This document shows, piece after piece, positions 8,745 to 16,450 of a DNA stretch of 64,000 nucleotides; the first letter of the stretch is position 1, and the number at the start of each line of letters is the position of its first letter. The notes beneath the pieces were generated by a model. That model saw nothing but the letters and a program-made list of their open reading frames with translations, made no database searches and was not told where the DNA came from. This stretch comes from G965212005 sp965212005 (GTDB lineage: Bacteria > Pseudomonadota > Gammaproteobacteria > Porifericomitales > Porifericomitaceae): contig OZ243038.1 in NCBI GenBank assembly GCA_965212005.1, forward strand, positions 1,612,001 to 1,676,000, read 5' to 3'. The translations under genes and the position numbers were made by a program.

Positions 8745-9939
8745 TCCCCAATGCCTGCAAGTCCGTCTGCAAGTCTGCCACGTTTTCCAGTCCTACCGAC
8801 AGGCGGATTAACTGATCGCTGATCCCGGCGCGGTCTCGATCTTCCTGGCTAAGCCGCCAGTGCGTTGTGGTAGCCGGGTGGACGATGGTGCTTTTAGTGT
8901 CCCCTAAATTGGGGGTGATCGAGTACAGGCGGGTATGATCGATTACGTTCCAGGCCGTCTCCCGATTTCCCTTCACCTCAAAGCTGATAATCCCGCCGCC
9001 GCCCTGCTGTTGGCGCTCTGCCAGTTCATGTTGGGGATGACTGGGGAGACCGGGATGGTACACCCGTTGCACCTTCGGCTGGGTTTCCAGCCAGCGCGCC
9101 AGGGCCAGCGCATTCGCGCAGTGCGCGTGCATGCGTAACTGCAGGGTTTCCAGTCCCGTGAGGAACACCCAGGCGTTAAAGGGGCTCATTGTCGGACCGG
9201 TGGTACGCAGGAAGCTGAATATGTTCTCATCCAGCAAATCCGCCGGACCGACCACGGCACCGCCCACGCAGCGCCCCTGTCCATCCAGGTACTTGGTCGC
9301 CGAATGAATCACCAAGTCTGCCCCGTGGCGTAAAGGGAGCTGCAGTGCGGGGGTGCAAAAGCAATTGTCTACTACCAGCAGGCAGCCTTTGCCGCGAGCA
9401 ATCTGCGCCAATCGGTCGATATCGGCCAACTCAGTCAGCGGGTTCGAGGGAGTCTCCAGAAACAGCAGGCGGGTGTCCGGGCACAGGGCCGCCTGCCAGG
9501 CGTCGTAATCGGTCAGCGCTACCATGCTGGTCCGGATCCCCAGGCGCGGCAGGAGGTCTTTGAACAGGGTCAGCGTAGTGCCAAAGAGACTTTGCGAGGC
9601 GACGATGTGGTCGCCACTCTGCAGCAGGCCCAGGCAAGTGCTCAGAATCGCGCTCATGCCGGAGGAGGTGGCGATGCAGCGCTCTCCTCCTTCCATCATC
9701 GCCAGCCGCTGCTCGAACGCGCGTACCGTCGGGTTGGTAAAGCGTGAATAAATGTTGCCCGGCTCATCGCCGCAAAAGCGGGCGGCGGCCTCGCGCGCCG
9801 AGCGAAAATTAAAGCTGGAAGTAAGAAATAACGGATCACTTTGCTCTCCCTCCTGGGTGCGCTGCTGGCCGCCGCGTACCGCCCGGGTGGAGCTTCCGCA
9901 TTGTGTAAAAGGGTTATCTGCCGCCGGATCGTGGTTCAC
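8686..9939 (-). CDS. metZ: O-succinylhomoserine sulfhydrylase
   Basis: PLP enzyme of the Cys/Met metabolism family (cystathionine gamma-synthase fold) that makes homocysteine directly from O-succinylhomoserine and sulfide. It has 417 residues. Visible features are YSRFTNPTVRAFEQRLA, SSGMSAI, ETPSNPL, the PLP aspartate in VVDNCF, and the Schiff-base lysine K216 in HSATKYLDGQ. The conserved C-terminal GDTKS and RLSVGLE segments are also present. It starts at a GTG with a strong gaggaga ribosome site. A SAM-II-type riboswitch and terminator lie in its leader, which fits methionine-pathway feedback. MetY/MetB-type relatives are the alternative assignment. Confidence 0.9.
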   Translation of the reverse strand: MNHDPAADNPFTQCGSSTRAVRGGQQRTQEGEQSDPLFLTSSFNFRSAREAAARFCGDEPGNIYSRFTNPTVRAFEQRLAMMEGGERCIATSSGMSAILSTCLGLLQSGDHIVASQSLFGTTLTLFKDLLPRLGIRTSMVALTDYDAWQAALCPDTRLLFLETPSNPLTELADIDRLAQIARGKGCLLVVDNCFCTPALQLPLRHGADLVIHSATKYLDGQGRCVGGAVVGPADLLDENIFSFLRTTGPTMSPFNAWVFLTGLETLQLRMHAHCANALALARWLETQPKVQRVYHPGLPSHPQHELAERQQQGGGGIISFEVKGNRETAWNVIDHTRLYSITPNLGDTKSTIVHPATTTHWRLSQEDRDRAGISDQLIRLSVGLENVADLQTDLQALGKSHVPAPEPRPAIRENYRP

Positions 9940-10014
9940 TGTCTTCTCCTCGTCTGCTGATTCGATTCGAGCTCGCCCTTTGCCGGTCGGTAAAGGACGT
10001 TTCCGGTGCCGGAA

Positions 10015-10050
10015 ACAAAAAACCCGCGTCAGTCTTCACTAAAGCGGGTT
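10015..10050 (-). terminator. riboswitch-linked intrinsic terminator
   Basis: Read on the minus strand, a 7-bp GC-rich stem (AACCCGC at 10050-10044 pairing with GCGGGTT at 10027-10021) is followed directly by a run of six T. It lies between the SAM-II-like aptamer and metZ, about 75 bases before the start codon. A second hairpin (GTTTCCGG/CCGGAAAC) overlaps at 9999-10016. Confidence 0.8.
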
Positions 10051-10052
10051 CC

Positions 10053-10106
10053 ACTCTCTTTAGCGGTATTTCTAAAGCGCCCGCAAGCTGAAATCAAATC
10101 AGCGCT
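10053..10106 (-). promoter_or_regulatory. SAM-II (SAM-alpha) riboswitch upstream of metZ
   Basis: On the minus strand the leader contains the conserved SAM-II elements in order: GCGCTGATTTGA, then GCTTGCGGGCGC, then the invariant-looking CGCTAAAGAG. They form the expected H-type pseudoknot. P1 pairs AGCGC (10106-10102) with GCGCT (10080-10076), and P2 pairs GCGG (10084-10081) with CCGC (10066-10063). The sequence GCGGG within the aptamer is also complementary to CCCGC of the terminator stem, giving a mutually exclusive antiterminator. By family knowledge, SAM binding should turn metZ off. The match is by eye, not by covariance model. Confidence 0.85.
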
Positions 10107-10288
10107 ATGCCTATTAAGCTCTCCCCCGTCGCAAAGCACCAACGGGCCGGAGCAAGATGATGTACGCTAGTTTAGACGCCGCTTACGGTTCTGTCAACTG
10201 GCTAGCTATTCTTAACCATGGTCCTCCCTGCAGGACGGTGGGACCGCGGCTGTCGGCAGCTCCTGTCTTAAGGGATTTACAATACAGC

Positions 10289-11092
10289 ATGATGTATGAA
10301 CTGACATTCGGCATTACAGCCGCCTATTTGCTGATTGGTTTCATTGCCGGGGGAACGGCGGGATTGCTTGGATTAGGCGGCGGTATTGTCATAGTGCCGG
10401 CGCTGCTGTTTCTTTTTTTGCAGGATGATCGCATCCTGGATGCACCGTTGATGCAGTGGTCTATAGCCACCTCGCTCGCGGCTATAGTTTTCATTGCCGG
10501 CGCTGCCTGTTGGGGCCATCATCGGCGCGGCACGGTGCGCTGGCCCGTGGTTAAAGTCCTGTTTCCGGGTATTGTGATCGGCAGCGTACTCGGCGCGCTG
10601 ATCGCCGACCGGTTGCCCAGCAGGATGCTGCAGTCCATTTTCGCCGTGTTCCAGATATTGGTTGCGGTCCGCATCCTGCTGTATGTGCCCAAGCCTGTAC
10701 GCCGCCGCTTGCCTGGCGTTGGGAAGATGATTTTCAGCGGTGGGATCATTGGGACCGTCTCTGCCATGCTGGGCATCGGAGGCGGGACACTGACGGTTCC
10801 TTTTCTGCTTTGGTGCAAGTTCGGCATGCGCCATGCGGTGGGTACGGCATCCGCCTGCGGCATACCAATTGCGCTGATTGGCTCGATCGTTTTGGCTGGG
10901 GCGGGTTGGCGGGCCGATTTGCCACAACCCGCGCTGGGCTATATTTATCTGCCTGCCGTTGCCTTTATTGTCGTTGGCAGCCTGCTCGGCTCCCGTACAG
11001 GCGTTCGGTTGGCGTATTGCCTGCCGGTATCTGTACTGCGCCGAATCTTCGCCATCGTATTGTTGCTGGTCGGCTTGAAGATGCTGATCTAA
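10289..11092 (+). CDS. TauE/SafE family membrane permease
   Basis: 267 residues with about eight hydrophobic segments. An N-terminal glycine motif (GGTAGLLGLGGGIVIVPALL) is repeated in the second half as MLGIGGGTLTVPFLL, the internal duplication typical of TauE/SafE (DUF81) transporters. Members export sulfite, sulfoacetate or related sulfur anions, but the substrate here is not shown. I chose the ATG-ATG at 10289; the frame stays open upstream to 10157, but that extension is hydrophilic and atypical. It diverges from the riboswitch-controlled metZ, so a link to sulfur metabolism is plausible but inferred. Confidence 0.85.
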   Translation: MMYELTFGITAAYLLIGFIAGGTAGLLGLGGGIVIVPALLFLFLQDDRILDAPLMQWSIATSLAAIVFIAGAACWGHHRRGTVRWPVVKVLFPGIVIGSVLGALIADRLPSRMLQSIFAVFQILVAVRILLYVPKPVRRRLPGVGKMIFSGGIIGTVSAMLGIGGGTLTVPFLLWCKFGMRHAVGTASACGIPIALIGSIVLAGAGWRADLPQPALGYIYLPAVAFIVVGSLLGSRTGVRLAYCLPVSVLRRIFAIVLLLVGLKMLI

Positions 11093-11140
11093 TCGGCGTT
11101 CCTTACTCAAGCCAGGCCTTGGTTGGGCAATAAATACAAT

Positions 11141-12403
11141 TTACCTGGAATCATCGTGGCGCAATAGAACGCCCATCAAAATACCCCTATCGCTGAGTTC
11201 GCCCAGCAGTGTGGTGCCTGAAGCTTCCGGCGGTGGCAGCCGCGCGCCCGGTGTGGCAATGTCAGGCAGGCCGTAGAAGGTTCCATCGAGAGTGCCTATC
11301 AGAGAATTGAATGCAGCACCGATCCCCATTCCGTTCATGGTGCGTAAATTGGCACGGAAACCATTGGTTGCAATTACGCCGTTTCTGAGCGTCAGCCGGA
11401 TGAAATTCGAATTGGAATCGATGGGATTGCCATTGAAGCCGTTCAGGGAGGTCAGTAAGGTGTTGAGATTGCCCGTGCCGGTGCCGGAGTATTGTCCGCG
11501 AATTCCGAGAAACAGGTCTGCATCCTCGATCTGGCTCGTGGCGAAATTGGCCGTCAGATCCAAGTTGTTCAATACCAGGTATCGGTTGTTTGCATCGAAG
11601 GCAATCCCGCGCATGGATCCGCTGTAAACGGCGGAGCCAGTTGTCGGGATCTGATCTTCAGGCGTTGGCAGTCCGAAGTGCGCGATGCGCGCTTCGGAGA
11701 AACCGGTATATCCGCTCGCAGAGGCAAAATAGAAGTCGGCTGGATCTGCTATCCAAAGGCCCATCGCACTGTATTCAAGGCCATAGATCTGCAGCAACTC
11801 GTCGGTACTGCCATCTCGCGTAAACGTTTCCAGGAACGGAGCCGTTTCGTCATAGAGTGCCGAAGTATTGCCGGGATCAGTGAGAAAAACGCCCGCGGTT
11901 CGCAGAGAGTCCTCTGCGATGGAACTCACCTGCTGCAGCGTGGCTGCCTCGACAACGTTCGCACTTTGGGCCGCAGCGCCGCCGGTGGCCGGCGTGGCGC
12001 TCCCGGCAAGCTGAAGAGAGGTCACTTCGGATTCTCCGGGTTGATAAAACAGGTATGCCCTGTTCGCTCTGTTGGCTGGGACGTCGGGCCGGGTTCCTCG
12101 CAACGGATAATGCAGCCTCATGCCGGCACGGGGCGAGGTCAGTCTGCCCGTGTCGGTCACGGCACCGGGCCGCGTGACCATCGGGAGCGCTAGCGGCATG
12201 TAGGATGCTCCCGCTACGCAATCCGCGACCATTGTTTCCAGGCAGGGGGGGCTGCTCCCGCCGTTCCCGCCGTTTCCGCTGCTGTCGCCCCCTCCCCCTC
12301 CCAATGGCGAAGAGGAGCTGCCCCCGTTGCATCCGGCCAGCAACAACACGGCAAGCCCGGCAAACGTCCTGAAGCACTTCTTACTGTTTATGATCCTGTC
12401 CAT
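11141..12403 (-). CDS. putative surface lipoprotein, transferrin-binding-protein-like barrel
   Basis: 420 residues from the ATG at 12403. It has a lipoprotein signal peptide with lipobox LLLAGC, then a Gly/Ser-rich linker. The C-terminal third has the alternating strands and phrases (YSGSMRGIAFD, LDLTANFATSQIEDADLFLGIRG, GTLDGTFYG, GVLLRHDDS) seen in the beta-barrel domain of TbpB-like, Slam-dependent surface lipoproteins. That resemblance is by eye and moderate. Its start lies about 600 bases from a divergent Fur-box porin operon, so a role in iron or ligand capture at the cell surface is a reasonable guess. Confidence 0.6.
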   Translation of the reverse strand: MDRIINSKKCFRTFAGLAVLLLAGCNGGSSSSPLGGGGGDSSGNGGNGGSSPPCLETMVADCVAGASYMPLALPMVTRPGAVTDTGRLTSPRAGMRLHYPLRGTRPDVPANRANRAYLFYQPGESEVTSLQLAGSATPATGGAAAQSANVVEAATLQQVSSIAEDSLRTAGVFLTDPGNTSALYDETAPFLETFTRDGSTDELLQIYGLEYSAMGLWIADPADFYFASASGYTGFSEARIAHFGLPTPEDQIPTTGSAVYSGSMRGIAFDANNRYLVLNNLDLTANFATSQIEDADLFLGIRGQYSGTGTGNLNTLLTSLNGFNGNPIDSNSNFIRLTLRNGVIATNGFRANLRTMNGMGIGAAFNSLIGTLDGTFYGLPDIATPGARLPPPEASGTTLLGELSDRGILMGVLLRHDDSR

Positions 12404-12947
12404 GATAGTCTGCCGCCCGGTAAATTTCCCACAGTATATCAGCACCGAATGCTCGTAAGCGTTTTCCGGCAAAAACTACTTCCGGGGTCATGTGCATTGG
12501 CCGTTTATGAACAGCGAGTTAACCCGTGAATGGGAGAGGAAGCCGACTCATTCCTTTTTCTTTTTTTACAAATGAAAAGTCCGTCGGAAGAAAAGTGCCC
12601 ACCTGACGGGACGTTGATAGCCATGTCCCGCCGCCTGCTAATCGGATCTTCGCGGGAGGGAAGATACCAGGCCTCAAGCAGGCGGCAGGATCGTCATCAA
12701 CAAGCCATCTGTTCCAGTGATAGCGACGGCTCGTGGTCCGTACCAGGCAAGTGCGGAGGCAGAGCTTATGCTTGCCGGGCGGCAGGCCATCGGCGGGGCC
12801 GCCGCGTTCCCATCGCTGTTGCGCTGATTTTTCCCCGTAAAAGCAGGCTGCCGCCCGGCTTTTGATCCTCATGAGGCCGGCACTGATGGCGCATTTTACC
12901 TAATGATATCAATTAGTCAGTTCCTGCGGGCAGAAAATCCCCGGCGG
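12404..12947. other. intergenic region between divergent lipoprotein and porin
   Basis: About 540 bases without a convincing gene. It contains an A/T-rich polypyrimidine patch near 12557-12570 and several GC-rich inverted segments. The porin promoter with its Fur box begins at the right edge. Confidence 0.4.
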
Positions 12948-12996
12948 TTGACAAGATAATAATGCTGAATTAGAGTGTAGTATATGATAATCATAT
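12948..12996 (+). promoter_or_regulatory. sigma-70 promoter with Fur box upstream of the porin
   Basis: A TTGACA -35 element (12948-12953) is followed after 17 bases by a TAGAGT -10 (12971-12976). A perfect 7-1-7 inverted repeat, ATATGATAATCATAT (12982-12996), the core form of a Fur box, begins five bases after the -10. Fe(II)-Fur bound there would cover the start point and repress the operon. Confidence 0.75.
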
Positions 12997-13022
12997 CTAT
13001 TTGCAATAAGGGGATACTGTTG

Positions 13023-14288
13023 ATGAACCGCTTGACTGGAAATCGCTTGGCCACGGCCCTGGTTGCCACCTTCGTGTCGGCCCTGGTAGTGATATATGCG
13101 CCATCGGCTGTTGCCGCCAACCATGAAGAGATCAGCAAACTCAACCAGACCATTCAACAACTCAAGCGTCAACTGGAAGCCTTGGAACAGAGACTGGAAG
13201 AACTCAGTGAAAGCGTCGATCAAAATGCGCAAGCGGTGGAGACTACTGCTGAAACGGTCGAAGAATACAGTTCCCAACCATCTGCTTTCGACAGACTGTC
13301 TATCGGCGGCTACGGTGAATTGCATTACAATAACCTGAACGCTAAAGACAGCAGCAACGATAAAGAGCAAATAGATTTCCATCGCTTCGTGCTGTTTTTC
13401 GGCTATCAATTTACTGATCAATTGAAATCCGTTTCGGAATTTGAACTGGAACATGCACTGGTGGGGGATGGCGAACCCGGTGAAGTGGAACTCGAGCAGG
13501 CTTATGTCGAGTATACCTTTAACGATCGCAACGCCGCCCGCGTCGGCCTCTTTCTGCTCCCGGTAGGCATCCTGAACGAGACCCACGAACCGCCAACTTT
13601 TTACGGCGTTGAGCGCAATAATATAGAGAACGTCATTATCCCAGCGAGCTGGTGGGCTGGAGGCGCAGGCTACACTCACCGCGCTGATAACGGTTTCAGT
13701 CTTGACCTCGCTGTTCACGAGGGACTAAAAATTGGCGACGTTGCCAATGCCCGTATCCGAAGCGGCCGGCAAAAAACCGCCGAGGCCGATGCGGATGATC
13801 TCGCTGCTACCGCCAGACTCAAATACACGGGATCCCCCGGTCTTGAATTGGCGGCAACGGTGCAGTATCAGTCGGATGTAACCCAGGAAAGCAGTGACGG
13901 TCTTGACGATGCCTACCTGTGGGAAGTACACGTCGCATTTAACCGGGGAAAGTTCGGATTGCGCGCACTTTATGCTGACTGGAATCTGGGCACCGACGAA
14001 GGCGCAGTCGGCCAGGCAATTGAAGACGCGGGCAGTGATGATCAGCAAGGGTGGTACATTGAGCCATCTTTCAGGTTCACTGACACCTTCGGTGTATTTG
14101 CCCGCTATGAAGACGTTGAGGGAGGCCGCCTTCAGGACAGGTTTGATCAGTGGGCCGCCGGCTTTAACTACTGGCTTCACGACAGCGTTGTGCTCAAGGC
14201 AGATTACGTTGACCGCAACCACGACGAAGACAGCGAGGAAGCCCGCGATTTTGACGGCTTCAATCTGGGTTTTGGCTACAGTTTTTAA
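13023..14288 (+). CDS. outer-membrane porin, Fur-regulated
   Basis: 421 residues from the ATG at 13023, which follows an aagggg ribosome site. It has a signal peptide (ATALVATFVSALVVIYAPSAVA) and then a short coiled-coil-forming segment rich in Leu/Gln/Glu (KLNQTIQQLKRQLEALEQRL) near residues 38-75. A long array of amphipathic beta strands ends in an aromatic C-terminus (LGFGYSF), the signal for BAM insertion. The layout is that of OprO/OprP-like or coiled-coil-anchored porins. Base use is less GC-rich than in neighbours. The Fur box and the downstream FMN-binding and PepSY genes point to iron uptake or reduction. Confidence 0.85.
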   Translation: MNRLTGNRLATALVATFVSALVVIYAPSAVAANHEEISKLNQTIQQLKRQLEALEQRLEELSESVDQNAQAVETTAETVEEYSSQPSAFDRLSIGGYGELHYNNLNAKDSSNDKEQIDFHRFVLFFGYQFTDQLKSVSEFELEHALVGDGEPGEVELEQAYVEYTFNDRNAARVGLFLLPVGILNETHEPPTFYGVERNNIENVIIPASWWAGGAGYTHRADNGFSLDLAVHEGLKIGDVANARIRSGRQKTAEADADDLAATARLKYTGSPGLELAATVQYQSDVTQESSDGLDDAYLWEVHVAFNRGKFGLRALYADWNLGTDEGAVGQAIEDAGSDDQQGWYIEPSFRFTDTFGVFARYEDVEGGRLQDRFDQWAAGFNYWLHDSVVLKADYVDRNHDEDSEEARDFDGFNLGFGYSF

Positions 14289-14409
14289 TTTCGTGGATTG
14301 AACTGGTAAGTGCAACTCTACCGTGCCCGGTGAGAGGGCAAGTTGTGCCGGCACCGCAACTTTCTTAACCCGAACAAACTCAGGAGGAAGCAGGGAATGA
14401 GTATTATCC

Positions 14410-15027
14410 ATGAGTGGATTGCCCCATGACGTCTATGCGGACCAGCGCGCGCGTATCTGTATCGCTATCTGCGTTGCCGGCAGGTGCTTTGTGCGATACC
14501 CGAACCTATTAATTCGGCGCTGGCTTCTTTTTGTGATGGTGCCTGTCACGTGGATGGCTGGGCCGGCTTTTCCGGTGAACAGCGTTTATGAGGCGCCGGA
14601 TGCGTTTGTCAGCCGTCATTTCGACGGTACGCCACCCAAACCCGCCATGCTTTACCCGGATGCGGCGCTCAAGAAGGAGATTAAGAGCATATTAGGGCAC
14701 AACTACCGCAAGTTCAGGATTCGGTATTGGCTGCAGGACACCCGCAGCGTCTGGATTTTGGAGGAGATCGGCAAGGAGCGACCCATCACTACCGGATTTG
14801 TCATTAATTCAAACGGCATTGAACAAGCGAAAGTGCTGATCTTCCGGGAAAGTCGCGGCTGGGAAGTGAAATACGATTGGTTCTCTGATCAATTTACCGG
14901 TGCCACCCTGGTGTCGTCTTATAAATTGGACCGTGATATAGACAACATTACCGGCGCCACCTTGTCCGTGCGCGCGATAACTAAACTGGCGCGGATGGCT
15001 CTGTTATTGCATAAGGCCGTCACCTGA
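14410..15027 (+). CDS. FMN-binding domain protein (covalent flavin carrier)
   Basis: 205 residues as drawn. An in-frame GTG at 14491 would start just before a good signal anchor (LLIRRWLLFVMVPVTWMAG) and is probably the true start. The C-terminal FMN-binding domain carries DNITGATLSVRAI, which fits the ApbE flavinylation motif Dxx(S/T)GAT, so an FMN linked to the threonine of GAT is expected. An upstream DQFTGATL resembles the same motif. It lies between a Fur-box porin and a PepSY protein, an arrangement suggesting extracytoplasmic electron transfer, possibly ferric reduction. Confidence 0.85.
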   Translation: MSGLPHDVYADQRARICIAICVAGRCFVRYPNLLIRRWLLFVMVPVTWMAGPAFPVNSVYEAPDAFVSRHFDGTPPKPAMLYPDAALKKEIKSILGHNYRKFRIRYWLQDTRSVWILEEIGKERPITTGFVINSNGIEQAKVLIFRESRGWEVKYDWFSDQFTGATLVSSYKLDRDIDNITGATLSVRAITKLARMALLLHKAVT

Positions 15028-15032
15028 CGCTC

Positions 15033-15752
15033 ATGTTGCGTAATCTGCATCGCAGGATCGGTATCAGCGCTGTTGCCTTTTTATTGCTGTTTATAACGAC
15101 GGGGCTGTTATTACAACACTCCTCCTGGTTTAATCTAAGTGATAAGCATATTGCGGCGCCGATTGCCGAGGCGCTGTACAAGGTCAGAATCAATACGATT
15201 AAGAACTACAAGGTCGGAGACCATTGGATTTCCCAGGCGGGCGCTTTGCTTTACCTGGATGCCGTGCCGGTAGCGGACGTCGAACTGAACAGCCTGCATG
15301 GTGCAATCGAAGATAATTCTTATCTCTGGATAGTGGGCGACAATAAACTGCTGCTGCTGTCAAAACAGGGGGAAGTCATGGATAAACTCTCCGCCCTGGA
15401 AGGGCTGCCGGGCCTGGTGACGAGGATAGGCAAAGATACGAAAGGCGGCGTCGTGATTGGTGGTTTGCACAATAATTGGCAGGCAGGCGAAGACTTGTTG
15501 GAGTGGCGGCTGCACGACCAAACGAGAGTCAATTGGTCAGGGGAAGGAGAAACCCCGCAGGTGCCCGCCCGGTTGCAGGCCGCCGTTTTCTCACACGCCC
15601 GCAACCACCTGATCACATGGGAGCGATTATTGACCGACCTGCACAGCGGGCGCCTGTTTGGCAAGGTCGGCGTCGTTATCGCCGATCTGGCTGCCCTGCT
15701 ACTGGTGTTCCTCTCCGCCACCGGCGTCGTTCTGTGGCTTGGAAGGCGGTAG
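15033..15752 (+). CDS. PepSY-associated transmembrane protein
   Basis: 239 residues beginning five bases after the FMN-binding gene. It has an N-terminal membrane helix (ISAVAFLLLFITTGLLLQ), a periplasmic domain of about 160 residues, and a C-terminal helix preceded by the family motif DLHSGRLFGKVG and ending in TGVVLWLG. This matches PepSY-TM proteins found with FMN-binding partners. It may anchor or pass electrons to the flavoprotein; that role is inferred from the operon. Confidence 0.8.
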   Translation: MLRNLHRRIGISAVAFLLLFITTGLLLQHSSWFNLSDKHIAAPIAEALYKVRINTIKNYKVGDHWISQAGALLYLDAVPVADVELNSLHGAIEDNSYLWIVGDNKLLLLSKQGEVMDKLSALEGLPGLVTRIGKDTKGGVVIGGLHNNWQAGEDLLEWRLHDQTRVNWSGEGETPQVPARLQAAVFSHARNHLITWERLLTDLHSGRLFGKVGVVIADLAALLLVFLSATGVVLWLGRR

Positions 15753-16450
15753 GGAAATGCGTTACATGGCAACCGCCGCAGGCTGGGTCTGAATTTGCGA
15801 GCCTGTTATAAATCTTTCGTACAGAACAGAGGTTCCTGCAACGTCGACTGAAGGCTGCCACGAGCCGATCGGGGGTATCCGGGGGGGTCAGTGATAGGCA
15901 CCGCACCGCCACTTCATCCTGGCCAGAGCTCGTTGGGCTTATCGGCACATGAGGCCGTGTGAGCTTCTTGCGCCGCCTGGTGCGCCTCCGGAGCCTGCTT
16001 TTGGCCCTGTTATGATTCGGTGGCCGTCCGAGTCTCGTTTGTTCTGGGGTAGATAATTGATTTTAATCAGAATTTATGAAAATTCACCCTGTCGAAACCC
16101 TCAATTTTACTGTGCGCTTGTAGAAACAGAATGATGATCTTCGGTGTTGCGGGGGCCTGGGCATGCCCTGGATTTCCGTACTTTTCCCCTCGCATTTTCC
16201 CCAGAATTCGGCTAAAATAGGCAGGTTAAGTCTCCTCAGCTATAGGTATACACACCCGGCCTGTTCCGGCTCATTTTCTAATAACTGATAGTGTTGTAGA
16301 CGGCGAGGATGGGGGTGTAATGCCCTGTGTCTGGTTTTTGTGGCTTACCGTTATCGCAGGTAGCGGTGACTGTTGCGTGGTGCCTGGAGCCGACACGGAC
16401 TAAAAACCTGTAACAAAGCCAAATATTTTGATCTGGAGACTGACGGAAAA
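15753..16450. other. intergenic region before rpoD
   Basis: About 700 bases with no recognisable gene. The usual upstream neighbours of rpoD (rpsU, dnaG) are absent. The right half is AT-richer and must contain the rpoD promoter. Two adjacent AT-rich stretches (around 16055-16095 and 16200-16250) are candidates, but I cannot assign -35/-10 boxes with confidence. Confidence 0.5.
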
